From JAZLIL01 sp045617405 (GTDB lineage: Bacteria; Bacillota; Clostridia; Lachnospirales; Lachnospiraceae), in assembly GCA_045617405.1 (NCBI GenBank), contig JAZLIL010000129.1, positions 1-8,798 of the forward strand: a stretch of DNA of 8,798 nt. The letters run 5' to 3'. The notes beneath the pieces are model-generated. The model saw nothing but the letters and a program-made list of their open reading frames with translations. It was not told where the DNA came from and did not search any database. The position numbers and the translations under genes are program-made. Position 1 is the first letter of the stretch. Every line of letters starts with the position of its first letter. Shown one piece after another: positions 1-6,998 of the stretch.

Positions 1-246
1 CTTATTGACAAACTCATTCACATCTTCCTTTGTGATATTCTGCTTGCCCTTTGACTTAATAAGCTTGTAGATGAGAATTCCGACTCCGGCTGCAAGAAAT
101 ACAGGTGAAATCGTCTCAAGCACACCGATTGCGATTGCAACAATGATACCAAAGATTACATCTTTCTTAAATTCATCGGAAGATATCTCATTCCTCCTGT
201 ACTTGCTGAGACTCACCAAGATGAAGATAACTACCAGAATTGTCAT
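1..246 (-). CDS. Small two-helix membrane protein, C-terminus outside window
   Basis: Only the first 82 codons are visible; the frame is still open at the left edge. The ATG at 246 is preceded by AAGGAG (253-258) at 6-nt spacing, which supports this start. The visible protein begins MTILVVIFILVSL, a hydrophobic segment (residues 1-13), followed by a charged loop (KYRRNEISSDEFKKD, about 15-29), a second longer hydrophobic stretch (about 30-61, IFGIIVAIAIGV onward), and a Lys-rich polar tail with KSKGKQNITKEDVNEF. Two membrane spans with a cytoplasmic tail is the simple reading. I do not recognise a family. It lies 81 bp downstream of the beta-helix acetyltransferase gene on the same strand, across a weak hairpin, so it may be read through from that operon or have its own promoter. 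No convincing promoter was seen. Confidence 0.7.
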   Translation of the reverse strand, partial: MTILVVIFILVSLSKYRRNEISSDEFKKDVIFGIIVAIAIGVLETISPVFLAAGVGILIYKLIKSKGKQNITKEDVNEFVNK

Positions 247-252
247 TTTTTA

Positions 253-258
253 CTCCTT
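253..258 (-). promoter_or_regulatory. Ribosome binding site of the small membrane protein
   Basis: AAGGAG on the minus strand, 6 nt before the ATG at 246. It supports this short gene, which is otherwise cut by the window edge. Confidence 0.7.
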
Positions 259-283
259 GAATAATCGAAATACTAAGTCTTAC

Positions 284-308
284 AAAGGAGCCTTTCAGAG
301 GCTCTTTC
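284..308 (-). terminator. Weak hairpin after the mutase/acetyltransferase operon
   Basis: On the minus strand GAGCC, a 7-nt loop and GGCTC form a 5-bp core. The stem continues after one mismatch with A-T pairs and ends in CCTTTG. It sits 20-45 nt past the stop of the beta-helix gene. The T-tract is poor, so it could be a partial terminator or an RNA end-protection hairpin rather than a full stop. Confidence 0.4.
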
Positions 309-327
309 GGGATTTTTGCTTTTCGTG

Positions 328-999
328 TCAGATCTGCTTTCTTTCAACCACATCATCGGCCTTTTTGAAAATGTGGTCTGCGGGAACAAATCCCCTCACC
401 ATTGACAGCGGATAAATGCTTGTGCGCCTTCCGACAACAGTTCCCGGATTAAGAACGCTGTTGCAGCCGACCTCAACATTATCACCAAGAATGGCTCCGA
501 ACTTTCTTCTGCCGGTCTCAAGCCGTTCACCTCTATACATGACCGTAACGTTTGTCCTGTCGGCCTTGACATTCGATGTAACAGCACCCGCGCCCATGTG
601 TGCCTTGAAGCCGAGTACGGAATCACCGACATAATTGTAATGAGGTACCTGAACATTGTTAAAGAGGATAACATTTTTCAGTTCCGTGGAATTTCCGACA
701 ACACAGTTATTTCCGACGATGGCCGTTCCTCTGATAAATGCGCACTGTCTCACCTCGGTGTTCTCACCGATGATACAGGGACCGCCGATGTAAGCTGTCG
801 GGAAAATCCTAGCCGAACGGGCAACCCACACGTCTTCTCCTCTCTTTTCGTAGATTTCTTCAGAAAGTGTCGGACCCACTCTTAATATGAAGTCCTTAAT
901 GTCATCAAGAACCTCCCAGGGATATTCCTTTCCAAAAAAGAGTTCCGAAGCTATGGTTTCATCGAGCTTCAAAAGCTCATTAACACTCATCTCGTTCAC
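328..999 (-). CDS. Stand-alone left-handed beta-helix acetyltransferase, GlmU C-domain-like
   Basis: Predicted 223-aa cytoplasmic protein. After a helical N-terminus of about 55 residues, the chain is built of hexapeptide repeats typical of the left-handed beta-helix fold (for example AYIGGPCIIGENTEV and IRGTAIVGNNCVVGN). Counting from the GTG start, it keeps H120-x-x-Y123-x-G-D126, then GAG and N143, matching the GlmU acetyltransferase active-site block (His363, Tyr366, Asn377 in E. coli). It also has a GRRK-FGAILGD segment where GlmU has its CoA-contacting lysine. The wording is especially close, from memory, to the C-terminal half of the archaeal bifunctional enzyme ST0452, which acetylates GlcN-1-P and GalN-1-P. 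The N-terminal nucleotidyltransferase half is absent. Start: an upstream in-frame TTG at 1014 overlaps the Shine-Dalgarno GGAGG (1008-1012), whereas GTG at 999 lies 8 nt after it. It is the second gene of an operon, 32 bp after the mutase stop. N-acetylation of an amino-sugar-1-phosphate is inferred; another acyl substrate is possible. Confidence 0.85.
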   Translation of the reverse strand: MNEMSVNELLKLDETIASELFFGKEYPWEVLDDIKDFILRVGPTLSEEIYEKRGEDVWVARSARIFPTAYIGGPCIIGENTEVRQCAFIRGTAIVGNNCVVGNSTELKNVILFNNVQVPHYNYVGDSVLGFKAHMGAGAVTSNVKADRTNVTVMYRGERLETGRRKFGAILGDNVEVGCNSVLNPGTVVGRRTSIYPLSMVRGFVPADHIFKKADDVVERKQI

Positions 1000-1007
1000 T
1001 TTTTTAT

Positions 1008-1012
1008 CCTCC
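1008..1012 (-). promoter_or_regulatory. Ribosome binding site that fixes a GTG start
   Basis: GGAGG on the minus strand, 8 nt upstream of the GTG at 999 and 17 nt upstream of the ATG at 990. The longer reading frame from TTG at 1014 would contain this site inside its first codons, so that start is unlikely. Confidence 0.75.
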
Positions 1013-1031
1013 AAACCGGTTTATACGGCGA

Positions 1032-2759
1032 TTACTTTGCAAGCTCAAGAAGTGCTTCTCCAAGCTTCTTTGAAAGCTTGTCGGCATCTTCGAGGTTGTC
1101 AGATTTAACACCAAAGTAGAACTTAATCTTAGGTTCTGTTCCTGACGGCCTTGCGCAGCACCATGCTCCGTCAGAAAGCGTGTAAAGAAGGACATTCGAA
1201 GCTGCAAGTCCGGTAGGACATTCATTTCCCGTCTCGAGATCCTTAATTACATTGAGCTTGTAATCAGCAATTTTTTTAACTTTATATCCGCCAATCTCGC
1301 AGGGAGGATTATTCCTGAGTCTGTCCATCGTAGCAGCGATTTCCTTTGCTCCCTCTGCACCCTTCATGGTAATTGAAACGGCACTCTCACGGAAATAACC
1401 GTACTCCTCGTAAATCTGAAGCATTCTGTCCCAGAGAGTCAGACCCTTTGATGCAAAGTAACATGCTGCTTCGCAAAGGCACATGACTGCTGCGCACGCA
1501 TCCTTGTCCCTTGCATATGTTCCGGGAAGACATCCGTAGCTTTCCTCAAGTCCGAATACGTATGTGTAATCCCCGGAGCTTTCAAACTCTCTTATTTTTT
1601 CTCCGATGTACTTGAAACCGGTAAGAACGTCAAAGAGCTTCATCCTGTATTCATCTGCCATCTCGCTGATAAGTCTTGTCGTAACGATTGTCTTGACAAT
1701 AGCACCATTCTTCGGAAGCTTTCCGAGTTCCTTAAGTGTCAGAAGTCTGTAATCACAAAGAAGTGAACCGCACATGTTTCCGGTAAAGCTTACGTACTCT
1801 CCCGTCCTTACATCCTTTGCATAGATACCGAGTCTGTCTGCATCGGGATCGGTAGCGAGAATGATATCTGCATCAACCTTCTTTGCAAGTTCAAGCGCAA
1901 GCCTGAATGCATTCGGATCCTCCGGGTTAGGATAAGGAACTGTAGGGAATTCTCCGTCGGGCTTTTCCTGCTCACTGACAACGTAAACATTCTCAAATCC
2001 AAGTTCGGAAAGAACACGTCTTACCGGAATATTACCTGTTCCGTGAAGCGGTGTATACACAATCTTAATGCCTGAAGAGTTTTCCCTTATAAGCTCAGGT
2101 CTTAAAACAAGTCCCTTGAGGGCCTCCATGTATCTGTCGTCCATTTCGTCTGCCAGATCATTATAAAGTCCCGCTTTCCTTGCCGCATCTTCATCCATAA
2201 CTTTAATTGAAGCGTAGTCAGATATTGCGTTTACCTTCTCAATAATACCTGTGTCGTGAGGAGGTGTAATCTGAGCACCGTCCTCCCAGTAAACCTTGTA
2301 GCCGTTGTACTCTGCAGGGTTGTGACTGGCCGTAATTACGATTCCAGCCACACATTTAAGCTCTCTTAATGCGAACGAAAGCTCGGGAGTCGGTCTGAGA
2401 GATGTAAATCTGAATGTCTTAATCCCGTTTGCATTCAGTACAAGACAAGCCTCTCTTGAGAACTCAATTGACATTCTTCTCGAATCATAGGCAACGCAGA
2501 CACCCTTACCGGCAAAGCCCGCCCGGTTAATGTAATCTGCAAGTCCCTGTGTCGCACGTCTTATCGTGTAGATGTTAAGGCGATTTATTCCTGCACCGAT
2601 GACGCCGCGGATTCCACCTGTACCAAACTCAAGCGTCTTATAGAATCTGTCATATATCTCCTTGTCATCATCTTTTATCGAAAGAAGCTCTTTCTTCGTT
2701 TCATCATCAAAAACCGGTGATTCGCACCATGTCTTATACTCATTCAAATAATCGCTCAT
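1032..2759 (-). CDS. pgcA: Phosphoglucomutase/phosphomannomutase (alpha-D-phosphohexomutase)
   Basis: A 575-aa cytoplasmic enzyme that interconverts hexose-6-phosphate and hexose-1-phosphate, chiefly glucose, through a phosphoserine intermediate; glucose-1-phosphate then feeds UDP-glucose and envelope glycan synthesis. All four signature loops are present in order: the phosphoserine loop TASHNP (143-148, Ser145), the Mg-binding DPDADR (304-309), the sugar-specificity loop GLEESYG (403-409) and the phosphate-binding RPSGTEPK (537-544). Length and the early FGTGGIRG motif (45-52) place it with the Bacillus PgcA/mammalian PGM2-type branch rather than GlmM (about 450 aa). The ATG has GGAGG 5 nt upstream (2765-2769), and a TTGATA/TATAAT promoter lies directly in front, so it is the first gene of the operon with the beta-helix acetyltransferase. 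The exact sugar preference cannot be read from the sequence; phosphomannomutase activity is also possible. Confidence 0.96.
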   Translation of the reverse strand: MSDYLNEYKTWCESPVFDDETKKELLSIKDDDKEIYDRFYKTLEFGTGGIRGVIGAGINRLNIYTIRRATQGLADYINRAGFAGKGVCVAYDSRRMSIEFSREACLVLNANGIKTFRFTSLRPTPELSFALRELKCVAGIVITASHNPAEYNGYKVYWEDGAQITPPHDTGIIEKVNAISDYASIKVMDEDAARKAGLYNDLADEMDDRYMEALKGLVLRPELIRENSSGIKIVYTPLHGTGNIPVRRVLSELGFENVYVVSEQEKPDGEFPTVPYPNPEDPNAFRLALELAKKVDADIILATDPDADRLGIYAKDVRTGEYVSFTGNMCGSLLCDYRLLTLKELGKLPKNGAIVKTIVTTRLISEMADEYRMKLFDVLTGFKYIGEKIREFESSGDYTYVFGLEESYGCLPGTYARDKDACAAVMCLCEAACYFASKGLTLWDRMLQIYEEYGYFRESAVSITMKGAEGAKEIAATMDRLRNNPPCEIGGYKVKKIADYKLNVIKDLETGNECPTGLAASNVLLYTLSDGAWCCARPSGTEPKIKFYFGVKSDNLEDADKLSKKLGEALLELAK

Positions 2760-2794
2760 ATGTGCCTCCGTTTCATTTATTCACACTTATTACG

Positions 2795-2824
2795 ATTATA
2801 TAACACCTTCTGCAAAATTATCAA
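2795..2824 (-). promoter_or_regulatory. Sigma-A-type promoter of the mutase operon
   Basis: On the minus strand TTGATA (2819-2824) and TATAAT (2795-2800) are separated by 18 bp. Transcription would begin near 2788, giving a leader of about 30 nt before the ATG at 2759. Confidence 0.8.
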
Positions 2825-2883
2825 TCTGCTAAACAAATATTTCTTAAGATGCACTTATTCAAGCAATTTCTGCACAATTTTCA
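2808..2883. repeat. Pair of 16-bp near-identical direct repeats 60 bp apart
   Basis: TTCTGCAAAATTATCA (2808-2823) and TTCTGCACAATTTTCA (2868-2883) agree at 14 of 16 positions and start exactly 60 bp apart. The first overlaps the -35 of the leftward mutase promoter; the second ends 10 bp before the -35 of the rightward fapA promoter. This placement suggests a shared regulator site, but chance similarity in AT-rich DNA is possible. Confidence 0.4.
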
Positions 2884-2893
2884 CAAAAACATA

Positions 2894-2922
2894 TTGTTAT
2901 TTCAAATTTAAATTTGTATAAT
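2894..2922 (+). promoter_or_regulatory. Sigma-A-type promoter of fapA
   Basis: TTGTTA (2894-2899), a 17-bp spacer and a perfect TATAAT (2917-2922). The predicted start of transcription is near 2929, leaving a leader of about 39 nt that carries a run of seven T. It is a vegetative-type promoter, not a flagellar sigma-28 one. Confidence 0.85.
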
Positions 2923-2958
2923 AAAAGTGGATTTTTTTATAAAAGAACACTATTTCAC

Positions 2959-2964
2959 GAGGTG
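2959..2964 (+). promoter_or_regulatory. Ribosome binding site that fixes the fapA start
   Basis: GAGGTG just before the ATG at 2968 (5 nt from the GAGG core). An in-frame TTG at 2914 overlaps the -10 promoter element and cannot be the start. Confidence 0.8.
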
Positions 2965-2967
2965 TTT

Positions 2968-4374
2968 ATGAAATACGTTAAGTTTACCGGCCCTTATGCT
3001 GATTTCGTGGAGTTACGAATAACTGACGACAACATGTCAGCATACATGACCCTTAAACCAAATGATGAGCCTGATTTCTATAATCAAAGCAAACTTCTTA
3101 ACCTTTTGACGGAGAATCAGATAATAGTTGGTGTCGATCTTCCAAAAATCCGTGAGATGATTGAGTCCAAATGCTATAGTCTGCCCTTCTGCGTTGCTAA
3201 GGGCAAGCCCGCCGTTAACGGCGATAACGGATTTTTCACCTATCATTTCAAGACAAGCGTTGACAACACACCTAAGATCCGTGCAGACGGAAGCGTTGAT
3301 TATTCAAACTCTGATATGTTTGAACCTGCCCATAAGGGCGACATTCTTGCTACATACACACCCGCAACTCCCGGTACCAGAGGTGTTAATATTCTTGGAA
3401 GAATCATCAATCCTGCTCACGGTGTCGATGAACGACCGCTCACAGGAAAAGGCTTCACACTCTCTGAGGACAAGCTCACCTACACAAGTGACATCGACGG
3501 CAAAGTCGAAATCACAAAACAGAACGAACTGGTTGTAAGTGCACTCTTCGAATACAACGGTTCTCTCGAACTTGGCGTCGGAAATGTGGATTTTGTCGGT
3601 GATGTCATAATAAGGGGCGATGTACGTCACGGTGTAACAGTCCGTGCCGGTGGAAACCTCGTTGTTCATGGCAACGTTGAAGATGCCTACCTGTACAGCA
3701 AAGGCGACATGACACTCCAAGGCGGCATGCAGGGTGCCATGAAAGGAAAAATTGAATGTCAGGGGAATCTTAACGGCAAATTTTTCGAGCAGGCTTCTAT
3801 TCTTTGTCAGGGCAACATCACCTGTAACTCTATGATGAACTGCAAAGTCGTCTCAAACGGCAGCATCTTTGTTGCCGGAAAGCACGGTCTGATTGTCGGT
3901 GGCTCCGTATGTACTCTCGGAAGTGTCAGGGCAACTTCAATCGGAAACCTCGCCGAGGTAAGAACCGAGATTTCAGTCGGTTCGAATCCTGAAGCTCTTG
4001 CCGAAATCAAAGAAGCCGAATACGGCATCGCAGACACAGCATCAAAGCTTTCTAAAATCGATGCAATCCTCGAAAAGCTCGAAGCTATCGTTCATCCTAC
4101 GGATGAAGAAAAACTGAAGATTATGATGAAGCAGTCTTTAAGTACAAAACAGTACCTTACAGATCTTCTTGCAAGCCAGCGCGCAGAACTTGAAGAAAAG
4201 CACGAACTTCTCAGAAAGGCTTCAAACTCGATAATTGCAGTCGACAAGTATATCTACCGCAACGTCTGCTGCAATGTAAACGGACTGTATCTGGCAATCA
4301 CAGAGCCGCGTCAGCGGGTCATCGTTCATCTTGGCGGTGAAAGAGGCATTGAAATTGCCGATTATCCGATATAA
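2968..4374 (+). CDS. fapA: FapA family (DUF342) polymerising beta-helix protein
   Basis: A 468-aa cytoplasmic protein of the FapA/DUF342 family. Order of parts: an N-terminal domain (about 1-130) with the usual VGVD...I..M......VAKGKPAVNGDNG pattern; the hallmark PGTRGVNILG turn (135-144); a glycine-rich right-handed beta-helix (about 204-336) whose rungs read like GDVIIRGDVRHGVTVRAGGN; a charged coiled-coil hairpin (about 340-422, broken near P377); and a short C-terminal beta segment (about 430-468). FapA in Vibrio influences polar placement of FlhF and flagellar assembly, and related proteins occur in many Clostridia. There is no signal peptide or membrane span. It is transcribed alone from its own promoter and ends 70 bp before a strong terminator shared with the convergent CheX-like gene. 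A motility or cell-pole role is inferred from the family; no flagellar gene is visible here. Confidence 0.9.
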   Translation: MKYVKFTGPYADFVELRITDDNMSAYMTLKPNDEPDFYNQSKLLNLLTENQIIVGVDLPKIREMIESKCYSLPFCVAKGKPAVNGDNGFFTYHFKTSVDNTPKIRADGSVDYSNSDMFEPAHKGDILATYTPATPGTRGVNILGRIINPAHGVDERPLTGKGFTLSEDKLTYTSDIDGKVEITKQNELVVSALFEYNGSLELGVGNVDFVGDVIIRGDVRHGVTVRAGGNLVVHGNVEDAYLYSKGDMTLQGGMQGAMKGKIECQGNLNGKFFEQASILCQGNITCNSMMNCKVVSNGSIFVAGKHGLIVGGSVCTLGSVRATSIGNLAEVRTEISVGSNPEALAEIKEAEYGIADTASKLSKIDAILEKLEAIVHPTDEEKLKIMMKQSLSTKQYLTDLLASQRAELEEKHELLRKASNSIIAVDKYIYRNVCCNVNGLYLAITEPRQRVIVHLGGERGIEIADYPI

Positions 4375-4444
4375 GCCTTCAGAAAAGACATGTGAATTCT
4401 CACGCAACGCATTTCCTTTAAATGACATACTTTCCTATAAAACT

Positions 4445-4477
4445 AAAATGAGCTGTCAGCATTTGACAGCTCATTTT
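4445..4477. terminator. Strong bidirectional terminator between fapA and cheX
   Basis: Perfect 14-bp stem (arms 4445-4458 and 4464-4477) with a 5-nt loop GCATT. The arms end in A4/T4, so a T-tract follows the stem on either strand (TTTTGATTTTC to the right, TTTTAGTTTTA to the left). It serves both converging genes. Confidence 0.9.
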
Positions 4478-4486
4478 GATTTTCTG

Positions 4487-4966
4487 TTATGAATCCTTTG
4501 CAACACATATGAAAAGCGTTACAACAGGCTTACCGTCGAAGAGAATCGGTACCTTTATGGCAGTTACGTCAGCCTGAAGCTTCATCGATTTTCCAAACAT
4601 CGAAAGAGGCGGTGTGATATCAAATACAATGCCATCATTCGAAAAAAGTGTTGCGGCATTTCCCATAATCATGTTCCCCAGTTCGCCAAGAGCTGAACAA
4701 GCCATCTCATCAAGCGTTTCAACAGGCATTCCCATCATCATTGTACTTGCAACCATCTTAGCGCTGTCCTCATCCAGAGCAACAATGACCTGTCCTCTCA
4801 TTCCACCGGTTACACCAACCTGAATCAGATACGTCTGACCTTCAAAAACCGGATCACCAAGGCTCGGTCTTCCTACAGTTCCGCCCGGTTTGCCAATCAT
4901 CTCTAAGATTACGATAGTTGACTTCAAGAATGGATTAATATATTTAATATCTATTGTACCCGCCAT
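4487..4966 (-). CDS. cheX: CheX-like CheY-P phosphatase
   Basis: A 159-aa cytoplasmic protein of the CheC/CheX/FliY phosphatase superfamily, which dephosphorylates CheY-P and related receiver domains in chemotaxis. The signature helix is SALGELGN (91-98), giving S91-x3-E95-x2-N98 with the catalytic Glu and Asn, followed about 21 residues later by a proline pair (119-120), close to the family consensus. The N-terminal MAGTIDIKYINPFLKST is typical of CheX-type starts. One such helix is visible, which favours CheX over two-site CheC. Start: a GTG lies 6 nt upstream at 4972 but overlaps the Shine-Dalgarno GAGGTG (4970-4975), so the ATG at 4966 is preferred. It is monocistronic, with its own extended -10 promoter and an inverted repeat in the leader. 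Such proteins also occur with non-chemotaxis response regulators, so the partner is unknown. Confidence 0.87.
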   Translation of the reverse strand: MAGTIDIKYINPFLKSTIVILEMIGKPGGTVGRPSLGDPVFEGQTYLIQVGVTGGMRGQVIVALDEDSAKMVASTMMMGMPVETLDEMACSALGELGNMIMGNAATLFSNDGIVFDITPPLSMFGKSMKLQADVTAIKVPILFDGKPVVTLFICVAKDS

Positions 4967-4979
4967 ACACACCTCAATC

Positions 4980-5000
4980 TACTTTCGAAAAGCGAAAGTA
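4980..5000. repeat. Perfect 8-bp inverted repeat in the cheX leader
   Basis: TACTTTCG (4980-4987) and CGAAAGTA (4993-5000) around a 5-nt spacer. It lies just downstream of the predicted cheX transcription start (about 5010) and 4 nt upstream of the Shine-Dalgarno. It could be an RNA hairpin affecting ribosome access or an operator for a dimeric repressor. No T-tract follows it, so it is not a terminator. Confidence 0.6.
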
Positions 5001-5016
5001 CTTTCTCGTTTATAAG

Positions 5017-5046
5017 ATTATATCACATCATGAATCATAAAATCAA
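5017..5046 (-). promoter_or_regulatory. Extended -10 promoter of cheX
   Basis: On the minus strand TTGATT (5041-5046), an 18-bp spacer and TATAAT (5017-5022), preceded by TGA so that TGnTATAAT, the extended -10, is present. Transcription should start near 5010. Confidence 0.8.
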
Positions 5047-5088
5047 TAGTACATTTACATTTTTTACAAATTAAATAGCTACTATTCT

Positions 5089-5117
5089 TTGCATATGATT
5101 AACAAACAGTATATAAT
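5089..5117 (+). promoter_or_regulatory. Promoter of the aminopeptidase gene
   Basis: TTGCAT (5089-5094), a 17-bp spacer and TATAAT (5112-5117). The leader from about 5124 to the ATG at 5205 is about 80 nt. The promoter is divergent from that of cheX, with the two -35 elements about 42 bp apart. Confidence 0.7.
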
Positions 5118-5193
5118 ATCATCTGTAACATGACTTACGTCGAAATCATGAAAGTTTTTTGCATACAGCAGGAAAATGCTCATTTTTGTAATC

Positions 5194-5199
5194 GGGAGG
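5194..5199 (+). promoter_or_regulatory. Ribosome binding site that fixes the aminopeptidase start
   Basis: GGGAGG 5 nt before the ATG at 5205. The in-frame ATGs at 5130 and 5148 have no such site and would add residues outside the usual aminopeptidase P N-terminus. Confidence 0.8.
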
Positions 5200-5204
5200 T
5201 ACTG

Positions 5205-6989
5205 ATGATCAGGGAACGTATAGAAAAACTAAGAAAACTCATGGCATTGAATAATATTGATGCCTATATTATCCCTTCGGATGATTTTCATTCATCCGAG
5301 TACACAGGCATCTATTTTAAAGAGCGCGAGTATATTAGCGGTTTCAACGGTTCTGCCGGAACTGTAGTCATAACAAAGGATATCGCAGGACTCTGGACTG
5401 ACGGACGCTACTTCCTTCAGGCTGAAAATCAGCTTCGTGACACCGGAATTGACCTCTACAGGTTGGGTAACGAAAATACACCCACGATTCCCGCTTTTTT
5501 GAAGGAAAATCTTCCTGACAACGGTAAGATAGGCTTCGATGGCAGATGCATTTCGCTTTCCTTCGGCGAACTTTTAGAAACAAATCTTTCATATAAGAAT
5601 GTCACCTTTGAATCTTCTTACGACCTTGTCGGACAGATTTGGGAGGACCGCCCGAAGATCAGCACCGAGCCCGCATTTCTTCTTAGTGAAGAACTTGCCG
5701 GTATATCAAGGAGTGACAAGCTAAGTCTGATTCGTGAAGAAATGGATAAGCTTTCATGCTCTGTTCATGTCCTTTCCACACTTGATGACATTGCCTGGAC
5801 TCTCAACATAAGAGGAAATGACATTGCCTGCAACCCCGTTTTACTCGCTTATATGATTATTTATAAAGATAAAGCCCTTCTCTTTGCAAACAAAGAAGCT
5901 GTAAGCGATGAAATTGAAAACGAGCTGAATAAGGACAATGTAGAGCTTTGTCCCTACAACGATTTTTATATGGCGCTTTCAAAACTATCGGGAAATATTC
6001 TTCTTTCGAAGGAACGCGTAAACTACCTTACAAGTGCAAGTCTTTCAAAGAGTGCAGTAATCGTCAACGCCGTCAATCCTTCAACAACGCTCAAAGCAAG
6101 AAGAAATGAGACAGAGATTAAAAATACACGTGCCGCTCACATCGATGACGGCGTGGCAGTCACAAGGTTTATTCGTAAATTCAAGCAGGCAATTTCAAAG
6201 GAAAACGTTACCGAGATGTGGGTTGTCGAGAATCTTGAGGCTGAAAGGAAGAAGATTCCCGATTACATGGAACCGAGCTTTGACACTATCGCGGGATATG
6301 CTTCACACGGTGCAATCATTCACTACGAACCGACCGAAGAGACCAACATCCCCGTCGAACCCAAAGGTCTTCTGCTTCTCGATTCAGGCGGACAGTACAT
6401 GCGCGGAACCACAGATATCACAAGGACAATTGCCTGCGGTCCTCTGACACACGATGAAATGGTCGGCTACACCACGGTCCTTAAGGCTAACATCGCCATA
6501 GCTTCGATTCATTTTCCTCACGGCATCGGCGGCATGCACATCGACGCACTCGCAAGGAGCAAATTCTGGAAGACAAACACAGATTACAAGCATGGCACAG
6601 GTCACGGTGTCGGCCACTTCCTCAACTGCCACGAAGGTCCTCAGAACCTTAACTGGCAAACCTATCAGCGTAAAGGCGGTGATATTCCTTTTGAAGACGG
6701 CATGGTAATCTCGGATGAACCCGGTATCTACATTGAAGGTCAGTACGGTGTACGTATTGAAAACGAAATCATTGTCTGCCCCGAAGAAACAACTCAGTAC
6801 GGACGTTTCCACAGCTTTTCGGAGCTGACACTCGTTCCTATCGATCTCGATCCGGTAATTAGCGACATGCTGACCTTTGAAGAAAAGAATTACTTAAACG
6901 ACTACCACAAAAGAGTCTACGCCGCTCTCTCACCCTACATGGATGACGACGAAAAGGAATGGCTCAAAAATGCAACAAGAGAAATCTGA
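5205..6989 (+). CDS. pepP: Xaa-Pro aminopeptidase, three-domain M24B family
   Basis: A 594-aa cytoplasmic metallopeptidase that removes the N-terminal residue from peptides with proline in second position. Two creatinase-like N-terminal domains (about 1-150 and 155-300; YIIPSDDFHSSEY and GFNGSAGT are typical) precede the pita-bread catalytic domain. All five metal ligands are visible: D393 (LLDSGG), D404 (TTDITRT), H467 (HGTGHGVGH), E505 (SDEPGIY) and E519 (VRIENE). The C-terminal segment with the FSELTLVPID strand and a helical tail (about 538-594) matches the long, roughly 600-residue class shared with eukaryotic XPNPEP1, not the shorter E. coli PepP. The enzyme should use two divalent metals, commonly Mn. 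It is monocistronic, between its own promoter and a strong terminator. Nothing suggests inactivation. Confidence 0.96.
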   Translation: MIRERIEKLRKLMALNNIDAYIIPSDDFHSSEYTGIYFKEREYISGFNGSAGTVVITKDIAGLWTDGRYFLQAENQLRDTGIDLYRLGNENTPTIPAFLKENLPDNGKIGFDGRCISLSFGELLETNLSYKNVTFESSYDLVGQIWEDRPKISTEPAFLLSEELAGISRSDKLSLIREEMDKLSCSVHVLSTLDDIAWTLNIRGNDIACNPVLLAYMIIYKDKALLFANKEAVSDEIENELNKDNVELCPYNDFYMALSKLSGNILLSKERVNYLTSASLSKSAVIVNAVNPSTTLKARRNETEIKNTRAAHIDDGVAVTRFIRKFKQAISKENVTEMWVVENLEAERKKIPDYMEPSFDTIAGYASHGAIIHYEPTEETNIPVEPKGLLLLDSGGQYMRGTTDITRTIACGPLTHDEMVGYTTVLKANIAIASIHFPHGIGGMHIDALARSKFWKTNTDYKHGTGHGVGHFLNCHEGPQNLNWQTYQRKGGDIPFEDGMVISDEPGIYIEGQYGVRIENEIIVCPEETTQYGRFHSFSELTLVPIDLDPVISDMLTFEEKNYLNDYHKRVYAALSPYMDDDEKEWLKNATREI

Positions 6990-6998
6990 CAATATTAA

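Noticed and set aside
1000..1014. TTG start at 1014 for the beta-helix acetyltransferase
   Set aside because: The TTG overlaps the GGAGG ribosome binding site; the GTG at 999 is correctly spaced from it.
2914..2967. 18-residue N-terminal extension of fapA from a TTG at 2914
   Set aside because: The TTG lies at the edge of the TATAAT -10 element, upstream of the predicted transcription start; GAGGTG precedes the ATG at 2968.
3304..3720. 138-codon frame antisense to fapA
   Set aside because: It is a shadow of the glycine-rich coding strand, with no ribosome site or family pattern.
5130..5204. 25-residue extension of the aminopeptidase
   Set aside because: No ribosome binding site precedes 5130 or 5148, while GGGAGG precedes the ATG at 5205 and the family N-terminus fits there.
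5118..5204. Riboswitch or T-box in the 80-nt pepP leader
   Set aside because: No conserved core, no terminator-like hairpin and no extended pairing were found in the leader.
6384..6812. 142-codon frame antisense to pepP
   Set aside because: It lies wholly opposite the conserved catalytic domain of pepP and has no start signals; it is a codon-bias shadow.
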